A stretch of 64,000 bases of DNA, taken from the NCBI GenBank assembly GCA_034359265.1, contig CP136891.1, positions 45,562,001 through 45,626,000 of the forward strand, read 5' to 3'. This DNA is from Canna indica. Lineage: Eukaryota; Streptophyta; Magnoliopsida; Zingiberales; Cannaceae. Below the pieces are notes generated by a model, which searched no databases, was not told where the DNA came from, and saw only the letters and a list, made by a program, of their open reading frames with translations. The position numbers were made by a program, and so were the translations under genes. Below, piece by piece: positions 22,955 through 34,129 of this stretch; position 1 is the first letter of the stretch; each line of letters begins with the position of its first letter.

Positions 22955-23295
22955 TCAGCAACGGCTGATGCCGTTGCTGGGCCGTTGCTGAAGAGGATCA
23001 GCAACGGCCGAGCCGTTGCAATAGAGCCGTGATAGAAAGTCGTGTTGCTGATAACTTAGCAACGGCTCAGCAACGGCCGCTCGGGCCGTTGCTAAAAATA
23101 TTATCAGCAACGGTTTTGCCACAGACTCGGAGCCGTTGCTGATAACATTAATAGCAACGGCCGTTGAGTCCGTAGCAACGCCGTTAGTAAAAGCCCGTCG
23201 CTAAGCCGTTGTTGTAGGTCATCAGCAACGGCTTTCGATACACCTTTAGCAACGGCTTTCCCACGGACGGCCGCGGGAAAGCCGTTGCTGATGAT
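22955..23295. repeat. Left subterminal repeats of inner CACTA
   Basis: It has the same AGCAACGGC / GCCGTTGCT array as 20370-20715, collinear with it and differing by scattered substitutions. Confidence 0.85.
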
Positions 23296-23579
23296 GTGAA
23301 CCTGGTAACAAAAAAATTTTAAATTTTAAATTTCCATTGATACATTGATACATTATCTGATACATAACTCACACACCCATACACTCATACACACATTCAT
23401 TCACACATCACAAACACACCAAGATATACATCAAAACAATTATATTTATATTGATAATTATCCACGATAGTATAAAAACAATTCAAATGCAAAATTGAAG
23501 TATCAACATCTCAGTAACATAGTCAATCTAAATTAAACAAGTTCAATATCTCAGTAACAAAGTCAATATAAACAAAATC

Positions 23580-25122
23580 TCACGATGACGATGGAGGATG
23601 GCCTGGATCATATGGCGGGGTCTGGAGTGCTTGAGTATACACCGGCGTGGACTGACTCGAGGATGATGGATTAGATGATGCCGAAGAGATGCCTGCTTCG
23701 GGATGACCTGACATGTTGCGTAGCATAGCTTGTATATCCGCCATCATCTGACTCTGGCGCTCCATTATCTCAGTCTGACGCGCGACCGTGTCCTCTAGAG
23801 TCCTTATTCTGCTACTATGATCATAACTGGATCTAGAGGTGGACGACCGCTCACCAGCGACCGGAGGGGTCGGTGCCCCAAGTGGCCCTAGTACGGCTCG
23901 CGCATGACCACTATCTGCGAAGCCATATACGCGGCCATGGTCCCAGCCACCTGCGGCCTCGACCCACGATGCTGTGTCAAAGTCCTCGGGGGTACCCCCG
24001 CGCTGCACCACCGTTTGGCTGTAGGTCTCCTACTCGAGTTTGATTTTTTGTTTAATATTTATCAAAAAACTTAAATTATAAATATATAATGAATAATTTA
24101 AACAAATATATAATTACCATAATGTATGCAGCGCGGTTGTTGATGTACTCCCCCGTCCCATGTGCTTGACGGTGAGTCCGCTCAAACACCGCCATCAGGG
24201 AGGGTCGCTGGACAGTCTCGTCATCCGACACTGTCGTCTACATTTACAAAACAAATACATTAATTAGTACACATAGTAACAAATAAAATATATAATTAAA
24301 AGATATACTTACCATACGATTCGCGTGCACTGCAAATGCAACAGAGCCGCCCGTGTTACGCGCTGCCCCCCCTCCGACATGCGATTTCTAGCCGCATTCC
24401 GAGAAACCTCTTGCCATCGATCCGTCGACCATATTCCCACGAGCTGGTCCCATATATCCGGAGTAATCCAACCGGGGCCGTATCCCCGAGTCTCCGCGAT
24501 GTTAGTGGTCCCAGCTCGGGCCATCACCTGGGACCGAGCCTGCCCCAGCTGCCCGTTGTACCTTGCCCGGGAAATAGCCTCCCAGGCAGCGTAAATGAAG
24601 GGCCTCTGGTCCTCGGCCCATGTATAGCGAGTCTGCAAAATAATAATATCAGTACCAATATTAATATATCATCATGCATGTAAAAAAAATAATAATACGT
24701 GCCTCAAACTCGCGCCATAACATGTCGACGTGCTCGCTAGGCACATGAGACCACGTAGGCCATGCCCCGTGCATGTATCGTCGAATAATAGAAGAAATGC
24801 TCCTCGGCACTTCTTCTTGCTCGAACCTGCACAACAAAAATAAATTTTAATATTATATTATGATATAATGAATTTGTAATGATTCATAATTCATGATATA
24901 TTACTGCTCCTCAATCACGCTAATCAATCTACGTGACTCTGTGGCTGGTGGAGGCTGCCACCTGTTCGGCCCGCGTGGCCACCTACGTCTGGATGTACTA
25001 GCCTCGGCAGTATCATCCTCATGAGGATCAGCAACAGGAGGATCAGCAGCATGAGTAAGTGCTGGAGTCTCACCGATCGGAGACTCCGAAGCTCTCCTGC
25101 GTCGATAACCACGACCAGACAT
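23580..25122 (-). pseudogene. CACTA ORF1 copy in the inner element
   Basis: It is collinear with the outer ORF1: exon 1 at 24905-25122 (MSGRGYRRRRASESP), exon 2 at about 24703-24826, exon 3 at about 24313-24632 (WAEDQRPFIYAAWEAI), exon 4 near 24119-24238 and exon 5 at 23580-24029 (RGGTPEDFDTASWVEAAGG). Exon 3 differs by two extra bases in a C run near 24366-24373. This shifts the frame after RNAARNRMS, so the full protein cannot be made unless splicing avoids it. The donor of exon 2 is again GC. Function as in the outer copy; here probably non-functional. Confidence 0.8.
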
Positions 25123-25144
25123 ATCTGTCGAACAGACATATAAT

Positions 25145-25425
25145 CAGATTATTGTAAATTCATCTTTCATGCACATTGACGGTGACAAATTATAAACTGT
25201 CAGCAGCACTGGCCAAACTGAATAAGGAGTTGCAGAATGTCCAAACGGATTAAAACCATCTGTGCACAATCCCAATCTGATATTTCTAGTATCCCTAGCA
25301 AATGAAGGATAACATGTATCCAAATGTTTCCATGCTTCACTGTTAGATGGATGAGTCATTACTGTATCATCACGTCTTCTTGCATGTCAACTCATGTAGG
25401 GGGCTGTCTTTTCCGACATGAATAA
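25145..25425 (-). pseudogene. TNP2 fragment retained in inner CACTA
   Basis: It encodes the MTHPSNSEAWKHLDTC and GFNPFGHSATPYSVWPVLL blocks of the transposase and corresponds to outer positions of about 28336-28612. Both edges are deletion junctions, so no transposase can be produced. Confidence 0.9.
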
Positions 25426-25441
25426 TCTTTTCTGACATGAA

Positions 25442-25637
25442 GTGGACGATTCCGGCGCGCGTCCGAAGTGGACGATTCCGGCGCGCGTCCGAAGTGGACG
25501 ATTCCGACGCGCGTCCGAACTGGACGATTTCGGCGCGTGTCCGAACTGGACGATTCCGGCGCGCGTCCGAACTGGACGATTCCGGCGCGCGTCCGAAGTG
25601 GACGATTCCGGCGCACGTCCGAATTGGATAATTCCGA
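25442..25637. repeat. 26-bp CG-rich minisatellite in inner CACTA
   Basis: There are seven full units and one partial unit of GTGGACGATTCCGGCGCGCGTCCGAA with few changes. The unit contains GGACG and CGTCC in inverted orientation. Because 26 is not a multiple of three and the unit lacks stops, it creates long meaningless frames on both strands. Confidence 0.9.
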
Positions 25638-25739
25638 AATTAATCTAAACCCTAAAAATTATTCTAACAAATTAAATAATTAATCTAAATAATTAATTAA
25701 CAATTAAAAAACAATAAAAAAACAATAAAAAATATTAAA

Positions 25740-26050
25740 CTACAAATTCCGACGCCGGAGTCATGTGGACTCCGGCGCCGGCGTACAGTGGTCGGACACA
25801 CTGTCCGGCCAATGTACAAGATCCGGCGGCGGCCATCGACCGACCGTCGCCGGCCGAAACCCTATTTTTAGGGTTTCGGTCGGATTTTCTTCCGGCCGCA
25901 ACAGGAAGAGACGGCCGGCATGAGGGCACATACCTGACAGTGTCGGCAGCAGCGGGAGGCGTCATCGGCGTCGGCAGCGGCGGCGAGAGGCAGGAGAGGA
26001 GCGGCGGCGGCAGCAACGGGAGGAAGAAGGGGGGCGGGCGCGATCTGCGA
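25740..26050. other. GC-rich leader of inner CACTA, no gene
   Basis: GC-rich sequence between the minisatellite and the right subterminal repeats, shared with the outer copy at 29855-30140. By position it would be the transcribed leader or promoter of the TNP2/ORF1 transcript. Short frames on both strands lack family features. Confidence 0.45.
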
Positions 26051-26054
26051 CCTA

Positions 26055-26350
26055 TATAAACTTATCAGCAATGGCTCACTCGCCCGTTAGAAAGCCGTTG
26101 CTGATAAGTTATCATCAGCAACGGCTCACTTGTCCGTTAGCAAGCTGTTGCTAATAAGTTATCATCTGCAACGGCTCACTTGTCCGTTAGAAAGCCGTTG
26201 CTGATAATTAACATCATCAGCAACGGCTCGCATGTCCGTTAGAAAGCTGTTGCAGATACAACATATCTGCAACGGCTCGAGCAGCCGTAAGAATGCCGTT
26301 GCAAATAGCAACGGCTTGAGCGGCCGTTGCTGATAGCCGTTGCTGAAGAC
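26055..26350. repeat. Right subterminal repeats of inner CACTA
   Basis: Repeats of CAGCAACGGCTC...GTCCGTTAGAAAGCCGTTGC in both orientations, matching 30150-30395 of the outer copy. Confidence 0.85.
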
Positions 26351-29300
26351 CAAGTTTCTAGTAGTGCGCGTAATATACTTGTTCGGCTTGTGATGCTAAT
26401 ATAAAAGGCTCATTTGCTGCCAATTTAGATTTGTAATTAACCTCAACAAGTTTTTATTTTGGATGAACTTTCATGCCCCTTTCTGTTGTATCGAACCAAT
26501 GACATCTAAATAGAATAACTGATTTCAAGCTGAAGTAGTGCAACTCTATCACTTCTTCCACCAGTCCATAAAAATCCATATCATATTCAACATAGGTTGT
26601 CCCTTTCACACAGACCCCAGCATTCATCATCTTCTTTGTAAATGAATATTCAACCATGTGAAATTTATACCCATTAACAAAATATCCGCTATAGCATGAC
26701 ACAAGTCGCGACGGTCCACTAACAACTCAAATATTCTTTCATCTATTTCAGCTCTGTGATCTTTGTTGTAAGTCTGAATCCAAGTAGGGAAATCACGATT
26801 CCGTAATCTCTCCAATTCTTCATCGTTGTGAATAGAGTATTTTTGCACCATCTTAATGTCAAATATTTCAATGAATTGTTCAATCTCTGGACAATTGAGT
26901 AATACATACAAGTGTGCCAAATGATGCTCTTCCTCGCATAAGTGTCGAGATGGATGAGAACCAAAAGCACGACCAGAGTGACAAAATATATTTAAACGTC
27001 CATCTGAATGTCTAACACCCCCGTCGTCGTTACGTGGAAGACGATCAAATCTTGTCTGTACTGTCGATTCAAAGTAAAATGAGCAGAATATTGAAATTTC
27101 TTGGATGATATACGATTCAGATATTGATCCTTCAACAGCTGCGGTGTTCTTTACTTTTTTCTTCAGACGATTCATGTATCTTTCAAATAAGTACATACAC
27201 CGATATTGAACGGGGCTACCAACTCGTGCCTCGTATGCCAAGTGTATCGGTAGATGCTCCATCGAGTCAAAAAATGCAGGAGGAAAAAACTGCTCCAGCT
27301 TGCATATGATTTCAACAATATTATTTTCAAGTGTTGACATATCTTCGACTCGAAGGACATTTGCATAAATGTTTCTAAAAAACATACTTAATTCAGTCAA
27401 CGGACCCCAAATATTATCAGGTAGAAGATCTCGAAATGCGATCGGAAGTAATCTCTGCATGAATACATGACAATCATGGCTCTTCATCCCTGATATTTTG
27501 CAATAATCGACGTTCACACATCGAGATAAGTTTAAAGCATATCCATCGGGTAATCTGAGTTCTTTTACCCATTGACAAACATCTTTGATCTGTTGTTTAT
27601 TTAACACATATAGGGCCTTCGGTTTCAGATATCGTCCGTTGACCTCTTGTAACTCCAACTCCGGTCTTTTACAAAGTATTTTCATATCATGTCGGGCTTT
27701 GACATTATCTTTAGTTTTTCCAGAAATATCCATCAAAGTGTTGAAAATATTATCAAACACATTTTTTTCAATGTGCATGACATCTAAATTATGTTGAATC
27801 AATAATGAACTCCAATAGGACAATTCCCAAAAGATACTTTTTTTCACCCAGTTATGTGTTTGGCCAAAACCTGACACTCTTTCATTGCGACCAAATACTA
27901 TATCTGGAAGTGCTGAAACACGTGCTAACATTTGTTCACCAGATAACATCGGTGGTGGCCCATCTCTTTCGACTATGCCCTTAGTAAATTTATTACGATT
28001 CCTTCGATACTGATGATTAACCGGTAGGAATCGACGATGACAATCAAAGAATGAGATTTTTCGTCCGTTCTGAAGACTGATTGATTTAGAGTGTTCCATA
28101 CAATACAGACAAGAGAGTCGGCCGTGAGTGCTCCAACCAGACAACATGTCGTACGCCGGAAAATCATTGATTGTCCATAAAACCGCGGCCTTTAAATTGA
28201 AGTTTTGCTTCCGATGACAATCATAAGTGACAGCTCCCTCAGTCCACAATGTTTTCAATTCATCTATCAAGGGTCTGAGAAATATGTCGATTTCTTTTCG
28301 CGGACCCTTAGGACCCGGAATAATCATCGAAAGATAAATAAATTCATCTTTCATACACATTGACGGTGGCAAATTATAAACTGTCAGCAGCACTGGCCAA
28401 ACTGAATAAGGAGTTGCAGAATGTCCAAACGGATTAAAACCATCTGTGCACAATCCCAATCTGATATTTCTAGTATCCCTAGCAAATGAAGGATAACATG
28501 TATCCAAATGTTTCCATGCTTCACTGTCAGATGGATGAGTCATTACTGTATCATCACGACTTCTTGCATGCCAACTCATGTAGGGGGCTGTCTTTTCCGA
28601 CATGAATAATCTTTGAAGCCTCGGTGTTAGTGGAAAATACCGAAGCACCTTAAACGGGATATTTTTCTATCGGACTGATTTCTTCTCCTTGTAACGAGGA
28701 TGTTGACATACAGGGCATTTATCCAACTGCACATTTTCTTTATAATATAAAATGCAGTTATTTTGGCATGCGTGTATTTTTTCGTACCCAAGCCCCAATT
28801 TTCTCATTAGCTTTTTAGTTTTATAAAAAGTAGGCTCAAACTTGTTATCAATAGGCAACATTCCATTAATCAATCCCGCAATCCGATCATACGCAACTCC
28901 GCTGATATTACAATCGGCCTTGATGTTTAGGAGCTGTGTCATTGCTGAAAACCTAGTGTATATAGGACAATTCTCATACAAAGGTTCATCGGCAGCTTTC
29001 AACATCTCGTAAAATTCTGCAGCTTCTTTATTCGGTAATTCAATCTCTACCACAGTTTGTACTTCTGTGATATCAACCGCTGTAGTATCTGGTGGGACTG
29101 ATGTCTGAAGAACTGGCCGATCAATATTATCATTCAGGTGGAATTGACCCCCAAGACTATCAAGTATCATAATTCTATAGGGATTAGATTGATTGGATGA
29201 AGAAGCACCAACAGAGGAAGATTCACCATATGTCTAAACGACAGGATTGCTCGACGTCCCGACTTCGCGTGACTCCCCGTGACAAGTCCATAGAAAATAT

Positions 29301-29618
29301 CTTGGTGCAAATCCTTTGCTATATAGATGAAGAGTGACAGTCTCCCGATCCAAAAATTGTCTATTCGAACAAATGCGACACGGACATCGGATTTGATCAC
29401 CGATGCTAACGAAATTCCGATTCGAATAGGAGAAATTTAGGAAGTACGTTACGCCTAATTGAAACTCATTCGTTAAAGCTGTCGATCAATGATAATTTCT
29501 TTGGTACATATCATTCGTTTTGCTAAATCATATCCGACTCGTCGATGCGTACGTGAAACATATCAACTCATCGGATGGATGATTATTTTTAAATGTTTCG
29601 AGACAGTTCAAGTCCATA

Positions 29619-29737
29619 TTGGACAATTCCGACACGAGTCCAAATTTGACGATTTCGACGCGCGTCCGAAGTGGACGATTTCGGCGCGCGTCCGAAGTGG
29701 ACGATTCCGGCGCGCGTCCGAAGTGGACAATTCCGAA
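29619..29737. repeat. 26-bp minisatellite in outer CACTA
   Basis: About four and a half units of the same 26-bp repeat found in the inner element. The first units are diverged (GGACAATTCCGACACGAGTCC). Copy number differs from the inner copy (seven and a half). Confidence 0.88.
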
Positions 29738-30149
29738 ATTAATCTAAACCCTAATAATTAATCTAATAAATTAAACAATTAATCTAACAAATTAAACAAT
29801 TAATCTAAATAATTAATTAACATATAAAAAAACTTTAAAAAATATAAATCTGCAATTTTCGGCGCCGGAGTCTGGTGGACTTCGGCGCCGGCGTACAGTG
29901 TCCGGACACTGTAAAAGCTCCGGCGGCGGCCATCGGCCGACCGCCGCCGGCCGAAACCCTAAAAATAGGGTTTCGGTCGGATTTCCCGCCGGTCGCAACG
30001 GGGAGAGACGGCTGGACGGCGATAATTACCTGAAATCGGCGGTCGAGGATGGACGGCAGCGTCGGCAGCGGCGGCGAGAGGCGGCAGGAGGAGGCGGCGG
30101 CGACAGCAGCGAGAGGAAGAAGGGTCGGGCGCGATCTGTGACCTATATA

Positions 30150-30395
30150 AACTTATCAGCAACAGCTCACTCGCCCGTTAGAAAGCCGTTGCTAATAAGT
30201 TATCATCAACAACGGCTCACTTGTCCGTTAGAAAGCCGTTGCTGATAATTAAAATAATCAGCAATGGCTCGCGTGTCCGTTAGAAAGCCGTTGCAGATAC
30301 AACATATCTGCAACGGCCTGAGCGGCCGTAAGAATGCCGTTGCAAATAGCAACGGCTTGAGCGGCCGTTGCTGATAGCCGTTGCTGAAGACTCAA
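30150..30395. repeat. Right subterminal repeats of outer CACTA
   Basis: An array of GCAACGGC / GCCGTTGC in alternating orientation just inside the right terminus, partner to 20370-20715. Confidence 0.85.
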
Positions 30396-30466
30396 TTTCT
30401 AATAGTGTAGGCTGGCAAACACAAACCATAAAAGGAAAATAAAATTAAAATTTCTAGGATATTACA

Positions 30467-30774
30467 CTTCATCTTTGTCAAGCTTTATGGATGTGCTCAT
30501 TGGTGTAGAAGCTATCTTGGCTTCATTCATTCCAAACATTTTGATGAGCTCCTTTGTGTACTTAGCTTGATTTATGAAGATTCTTTTGTTGGTTTGGTTG
30601 ATTTGGTGACCAAGCATGAATGAAAGTTCTCCCATCATGCTCATCTCAAATTCTTCTTGCATGCACTTTGCAAACCACTTACAAAGCAATTCATTAGTAG
30701 CACCAAATATTATATCATCAACACAAATTTGCACGAGTAAAATATCATTTTTATTATTTTTTATAAAAAGAGAA
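30467..30774 (-). pseudogene. Element S reverse transcriptase fragment
   Basis: The frame covers the catalytic region: FIKNNKND before VQICVDDIIFG (the YVDD box is CVDD here), then EFEMSMMGELSFMLGHQI and TKELIKMFGM. It joins 32300-32560 upstream across the SIRE solo LTR (ACATT duplicated at both edges). It joins 14826-15072 downstream across the gypsy solo LTR (CTTCA duplicated). The reverse transcriptase copies the element RNA; this copy is broken by the insertions and by stops elsewhere. Confidence 0.9.
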
Positions 30775-31562
30775 ACATTTGTGGGCGAAATGGCGACACT
30801 AGAGGGGGGTGAATAGTGTGTTTACTAAATAATTAACCTAAATCCACTTTTAATAGTTTCTTAGATTAGATTAGGCAATTTGCAATTCGATGATTTTATA
30901 TACGGAAGCAATAAATGATTTAGCAATTAAAGCAAATAATAAATCAATGCAGACACAAGATTTATAGTGGTTCGGCCCCAATGCCTACTCCACTACCTAA
31001 GCACCCCGCATAGGATTTCTAAACTAGTTTTACTAGATTAATTTATGTTTCCCTTACACATGAGGACTTTTCACCGAAGAGACGCACTCTCGACCTAAGG
31101 CACTTCCACACCCGGAAGTCACCGTCTTCTTATCGAGAGTCCTCTTCCACCTCAACCCTAAGGGACAACTAAAATAATCCTAGTAACAACTACGTTTTAC
31201 AAAAGTGGCTTTACACCTAACACCAGGTAACCACTTATACACAACAAGACCTAACAGCCTAGGTCTTCACACAAACCCAAATAAAAAAATAGTTTCGAAT
31301 AACAGTTAAAATTACAAAGGAAAAGAGCTTAATGTAAAACAAAATTATCTACTCTTTTCCAAGCCTTAAAACCTCTAACTCGCCTGAGTCGTTGAGCTAG
31401 AATTAAATCCCGAGTTGAGGAAGCAGACGGCGCGTGAAGAAGAACTCGATGAAGAACAGGGCGCGCTTCAATCAATCTTTTGGAAGGCTCAAATCTTCCT
31501 TTTAATGGCTTAAAAAATCTATATTGAACAAGGAAGTAGATTAAAAGAATCATATGACGGTG

Positions 31563-31570
31563 TATTTATA
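31563..31570 (-). promoter_or_regulatory. SIRE LTR TATA box
   Basis: The minus strand reads TATAAATA within GGGTATAAATACACC. The same motif in the same place occurs in the other three SIRE LTRs (42540, 57358, 58757), which supports a conserved core promoter. Confidence 0.6.
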
Positions 31571-31619
31571 CCCTCGCGAAGAAATGACACTCAACGGATA
31601 CATTTCTATCCGTTGCAGG

Positions 31620-31965
31620 CTGCCGGTCGAATGGTCGGTCGACCGACCTGTCGACTGGTCCTTCGACCACTTCTATTACTCTTTGGTCGGTCGACCGACA
31701 GGTCGATCGCCCAAACGCAAGAATCGCGATCCCGACCTTCAGTCGACCAGTCGATCGACCGACGCGATCTCGCGTCTTCATCAAACGCAGGTCGGTCGAC
31801 CGACCGGTCGATCGCCAAGCCTACTACCCAAAACTAGCCACTGTCGGTCAACAGGCTGGTCGATCGAAGTGCCCACTACCATTTTTCGATAATATTCGGT
31901 CGACCGAAATGGCTGGGCCTTTCTTTCTTACCCTATTCGGTCGACCGCCCGATCGATCGAACATA
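31620..31965. repeat. GGTCGATCGACC palindrome cluster upstream of TATA
   Basis: More than fifteen overlapping copies of TCGGTCGACCGA, GGTCGATCG and related self-complementary motifs lie 50-400 bp upstream (on the minus strand) of the TATA box. Similar clusters sit in the same place in all SIRE LTRs of this window. Confidence 0.8.
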
Positions 31966-32299
31966 GGCTGAAATTGTTTTTTCAGCCTATTTCTTCCGCG
32001 CTTGGTTTCCGGGTTTCGGCTTTCAACAAGCATCATCTTGGAGAGCTTTTGACTTGATCTTTGGACTCATCCAAGCGACTTTGGTGCACTCATCCATCTT
32101 TGATAAACTTTCGCGACGAACCCGAGCGCGACGATCAATGTCCTTTCGATTTCTTCCGATATTTTCGATCGATGACATCGAACGCTAATTGATATGAAAC
32201 CTGAAAGATATTCTCAATGAAATTATTAGTCTCATGTTTGTTATCATCAAAACCATCAAAACCGAGATTAAGGCTAAGGTTGAAAACCTAAAGCCAACA

Positions 32300-34000
32300 A
32301 CATTGAATTTTCCAATGCTAAAGCCTTATCTATCAAAAATGTGGAAAGTCTTTCATACAAAACCCTAGGGGGCTTGTTTTAAGCCATATAAAGCATTTTT
32401 AAGTTTAAAAACATGATTTGGAAACTCAAAACTTATAAATCCAGGGGGTTGTTCAACATAAATTTCTTCATCGATAAAACCATTTAAAAATGCGCTTTTA
32501 ACATACATTTGAAAAAGTTCAAAGCCCTTAAAACTAGCATAAGTCAAAAGCATGCGAATTGCCTCTAATCTAGCTACGAGAGCATAAGTTTCATTATAGA
32601 CTATTCCTTCTTCTTGATTCTACCATTGGGCCACTAATCTAGCTTTATGTCTAATGACTAAACCTCCTTCATCTAACTTGTTTCTAAATACCCATTTAGT
32701 CACAATCATGGTTTATCCGCTAGGTCTAGGTACTAAGTCTCATACTTCATTCCTAACAAATTGATTAAGTTCTTCTTGCATTGCTATTACCCAAAATACA
32801 TCTTCTATTGTTTTCTTAATATTTTTTGGCTCTACTTGAGATATGAATGCTATATATTGACAAATATTCTTAAGTTTACAGCGTGTTACCACTCCCGTTG
32901 ATGGTTCTCCAATGACTTGATCCATTGAATGATCTCTTATCAACCGGTACCCTTTGGAGAGAGGTGGTAGAGCTTCCTCTTCTTCTTCTTCTTCTTCTTC
33001 TTGAGGTAGAGTTGATGATGAAGGTTCTTCATGGTGAGTTTTCCTCATTGTTTTCATCTTCAACTTTTTTTGTCATGAAGTGTTAATTTCTCAAGTTCCA
33101 CACCCACATTCACAATCTTAACATTTCTAGAAAAATCATTAGTTTCATCAAAAGTAACATACACAGATTTTTCAACAATCATAGTTCTACGATTATAAAT
33201 TTTGTAGGCCTTAGAACTATTAGAGTAACCTAGGAAAATGCCTTCATCGGATTTAGAATCAAATTTTACTAGATGCTCCTTAGTGTTTAAAATAAAGCAT
33301 TTACATCCAAAAACACAAAAATATCTCACACTTGGGATTTTATCATTCCAAAGCTCAAAATGTGTTTTCTTGATTTTAGGTCTTAATAAAACACGATTAA
33401 GTACATAGCAAGAGGTATTTATGGCTTCGGCCCAAAAATACTTGGGTAAATTATTTTCACAAAGCATGATCCTAGCCATCTCTTGTAAGGTTCTATTTTT
33501 CCTCTCAACCACTTCATTTTGTTGAGGATATCTAGGGGAAAAGAAGGTATGCTCAATACCCAATTCGTCATAAGATTCGAAAAACTTTTCATTTTTAAAT
33601 TCTCCTCCATTATCACTTCTAATTTTTAAAATTGAAGTTCCTTTCTCATTTGTAACTTTACTAGCAATTTTTTTTGAAAAAAATCAAAAGTTTTATTTTT
33701 CTTAGCTAAGAAGAAAACCCATGTAAATCTCGAGAAATCATCAACCAAAAGCAATATAACTTCCCATCGCTACATCACAAGGACCAAAAAGATCCATATG
33801 CACTAGCTCAAGTGTTCTCGATGTACTCACTTGATTAATGCTATGAAATGAAGACTTAACTTATTTTTCATATTGACATGCATCACAAAGTTTATCTTTT
33901 TCAAATTTTATCTTAGGTATTTTTTTAACTAAATTCTTTTTTGATATTTCTTGGATGAGGCTCATGCTAGCATGCCCTAACCTTCTATGCCACAATCAAG
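32300..34000 (-). pseudogene. Element S integrase and N-terminal reverse transcriptase
   Basis: Read leftward: the pre-integrase zinc region (WHRRLGHASMSLIQEIS near 33960, LCDACQYEK near 33890), then the integrase core C-terminal half (FFSPRYPQQNEVVERKNRTL with the catalytic Glu, 33060-33563). A Glu-rich linker (32740-33063) follows, then RT up to VKSAFLNGFIDEEIYVEQPP and ALYGLKQAP (32365-32553). Stops separate these blocks, for instance after QYEK, near 33680, near 33060 and within 32560-32740. The products would insert and copy the element. It continues into 30467-30774 beyond the solo LTR. Confidence 0.88.
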
Positions 34001-34129
34001 TATCATTTTCCATGACAACTAAACATTTAACATGAAGATTAGACAAAACATTTAAAATTAATGTGTAAATATTTTCTTGCTTATTTTTAATAAATACAGT
34101 ATCATATAATAAAATTCATTCTAGGCTAC

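Larger units (their letters stand above)
22935..26366 (-). mobile_element. CACTA inner copy: internally deleted derivative nested in its relative
   Basis: The ends CACTACTAGAAAAATGGGC and TTTCTAGTAGTG are flanked by the 3-bp duplication CGC (22932-22934 and 26367-26369). From the left end to about 25158 it parallels the outer element's left end through ORF1. It then jumps to a short TNP2 piece (25145-25425), then to the minisatellite and right end. Most of TNP2 is absent, so it would need transposase from elsewhere. It sits inside the outer copy's TNP2 gene. Its length is 3,432 bp. Confidence 0.93.
22596..29509 (-). pseudogene. CACTA TNP2 transposase gene, interrupted
   Basis: Read leftward from ATG 29509. 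First comes the transposase-associated domain (IRCPCRICSNRQF, GFAPRYFLWTCHGE), with stops near 29486 and 29239. Next is a zinc-type segment ending DKCPVCQHPRYKEKK (28667-29170), then the tnp2 catalytic region and DUF4218 (26627-28648: MSWHARSRDD, GFNPFGHSATPYSVWPVLL, HNLDVMHIEKNVFDNIFNTL). A frame change near 26715 leads to the DUF4216 region (26370-26702: CYSGYFVNGYKFH, VILFRCHWFD). The gene is then cut by the nested element. It resumes at 22931 with KYPARNKDRADWRIVCKTK and ends in an acidic Glu/Asp tail. The enzyme would cut and join element ends. At least four stops, a frameshift and a 3.4-kb insertion inactivate it. Confidence 0.9.
20352..30407 (-). mobile_element. CACTA (En/Spm-type) transposon, outer copy
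   Basis: The termini are CACTACTAGAAAAATGGGC on the left and, on the opposite strand at the right, CACTATTAGAAATTG. It is flanked by the 3-bp duplication TAG (20349-20351 and 30408-30410). Both ends carry arrays of AGCAACGGC-type subterminal repeats. On the minus strand it has a TNP2 transposase gene (29509 to 22596) followed by a second gene, ORF1 (22520 to 20988). Total span is 10,056 bp, or 6.6 kb without the nested derivative and its duplicated CGC. It lies within the gypsy solo LTR. Confidence 0.93.
15073..30466 (-). mobile_element. Gypsy solo LTR, with two large nested insertions
   Basis: The left end TGTCATGCCCC and right end AGGATATTACA are the same termini as the G1 LTR. It is flanked by a perfect 5-bp duplication CTTCA (15068-15072 and 30467-30471) within element S. 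There is no internal coding region of its own, so this is a solo LTR left by recombination between two LTRs. Removing 15723-18246 and 20352-30407 leaves an LTR of about 2.8 kb, the size seen in the complete copies. Confidence 0.9.
30780..32299 (-). mobile_element. SIRE-type solo LTR inside element S
   Basis: It runs from TGTGGGCGAAATGG to AAAGCCAACA and is flanked by ACATT on both sides (30775-30779, 32300-32304). The RT sense of element S is continuous across it once it is removed. It shares the ACACTAGAGGGGGGTGAATA start and the TGGTTCGGCCCCAATGCCTA block with the LTRs at 41872, 56603 and 58009. Length 1,520 bp. Confidence 0.92.

Noticed and set aside
22596..22961. Separate 121-residue acidic protein gene
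   Set aside because: It is the C-terminal end of TNP2 cut off by the inner CACTA; coding sense is continuous with 26370-26702.
25442..25637. Possible CRISPR array
   Set aside because: Units are head-to-tail without unique spacers, in a plant transposon; it is a minisatellite.
25392..25683. Several repeat-containing open frames on both strands
   Set aside because: They arise from a stop-free 26-bp minisatellite read in all frames.
31554..31892. 112-residue frame and its antisense partners
   Set aside because: Produced by the GGTCGATCGACC repeats of the SIRE LTR; not conserved as protein.
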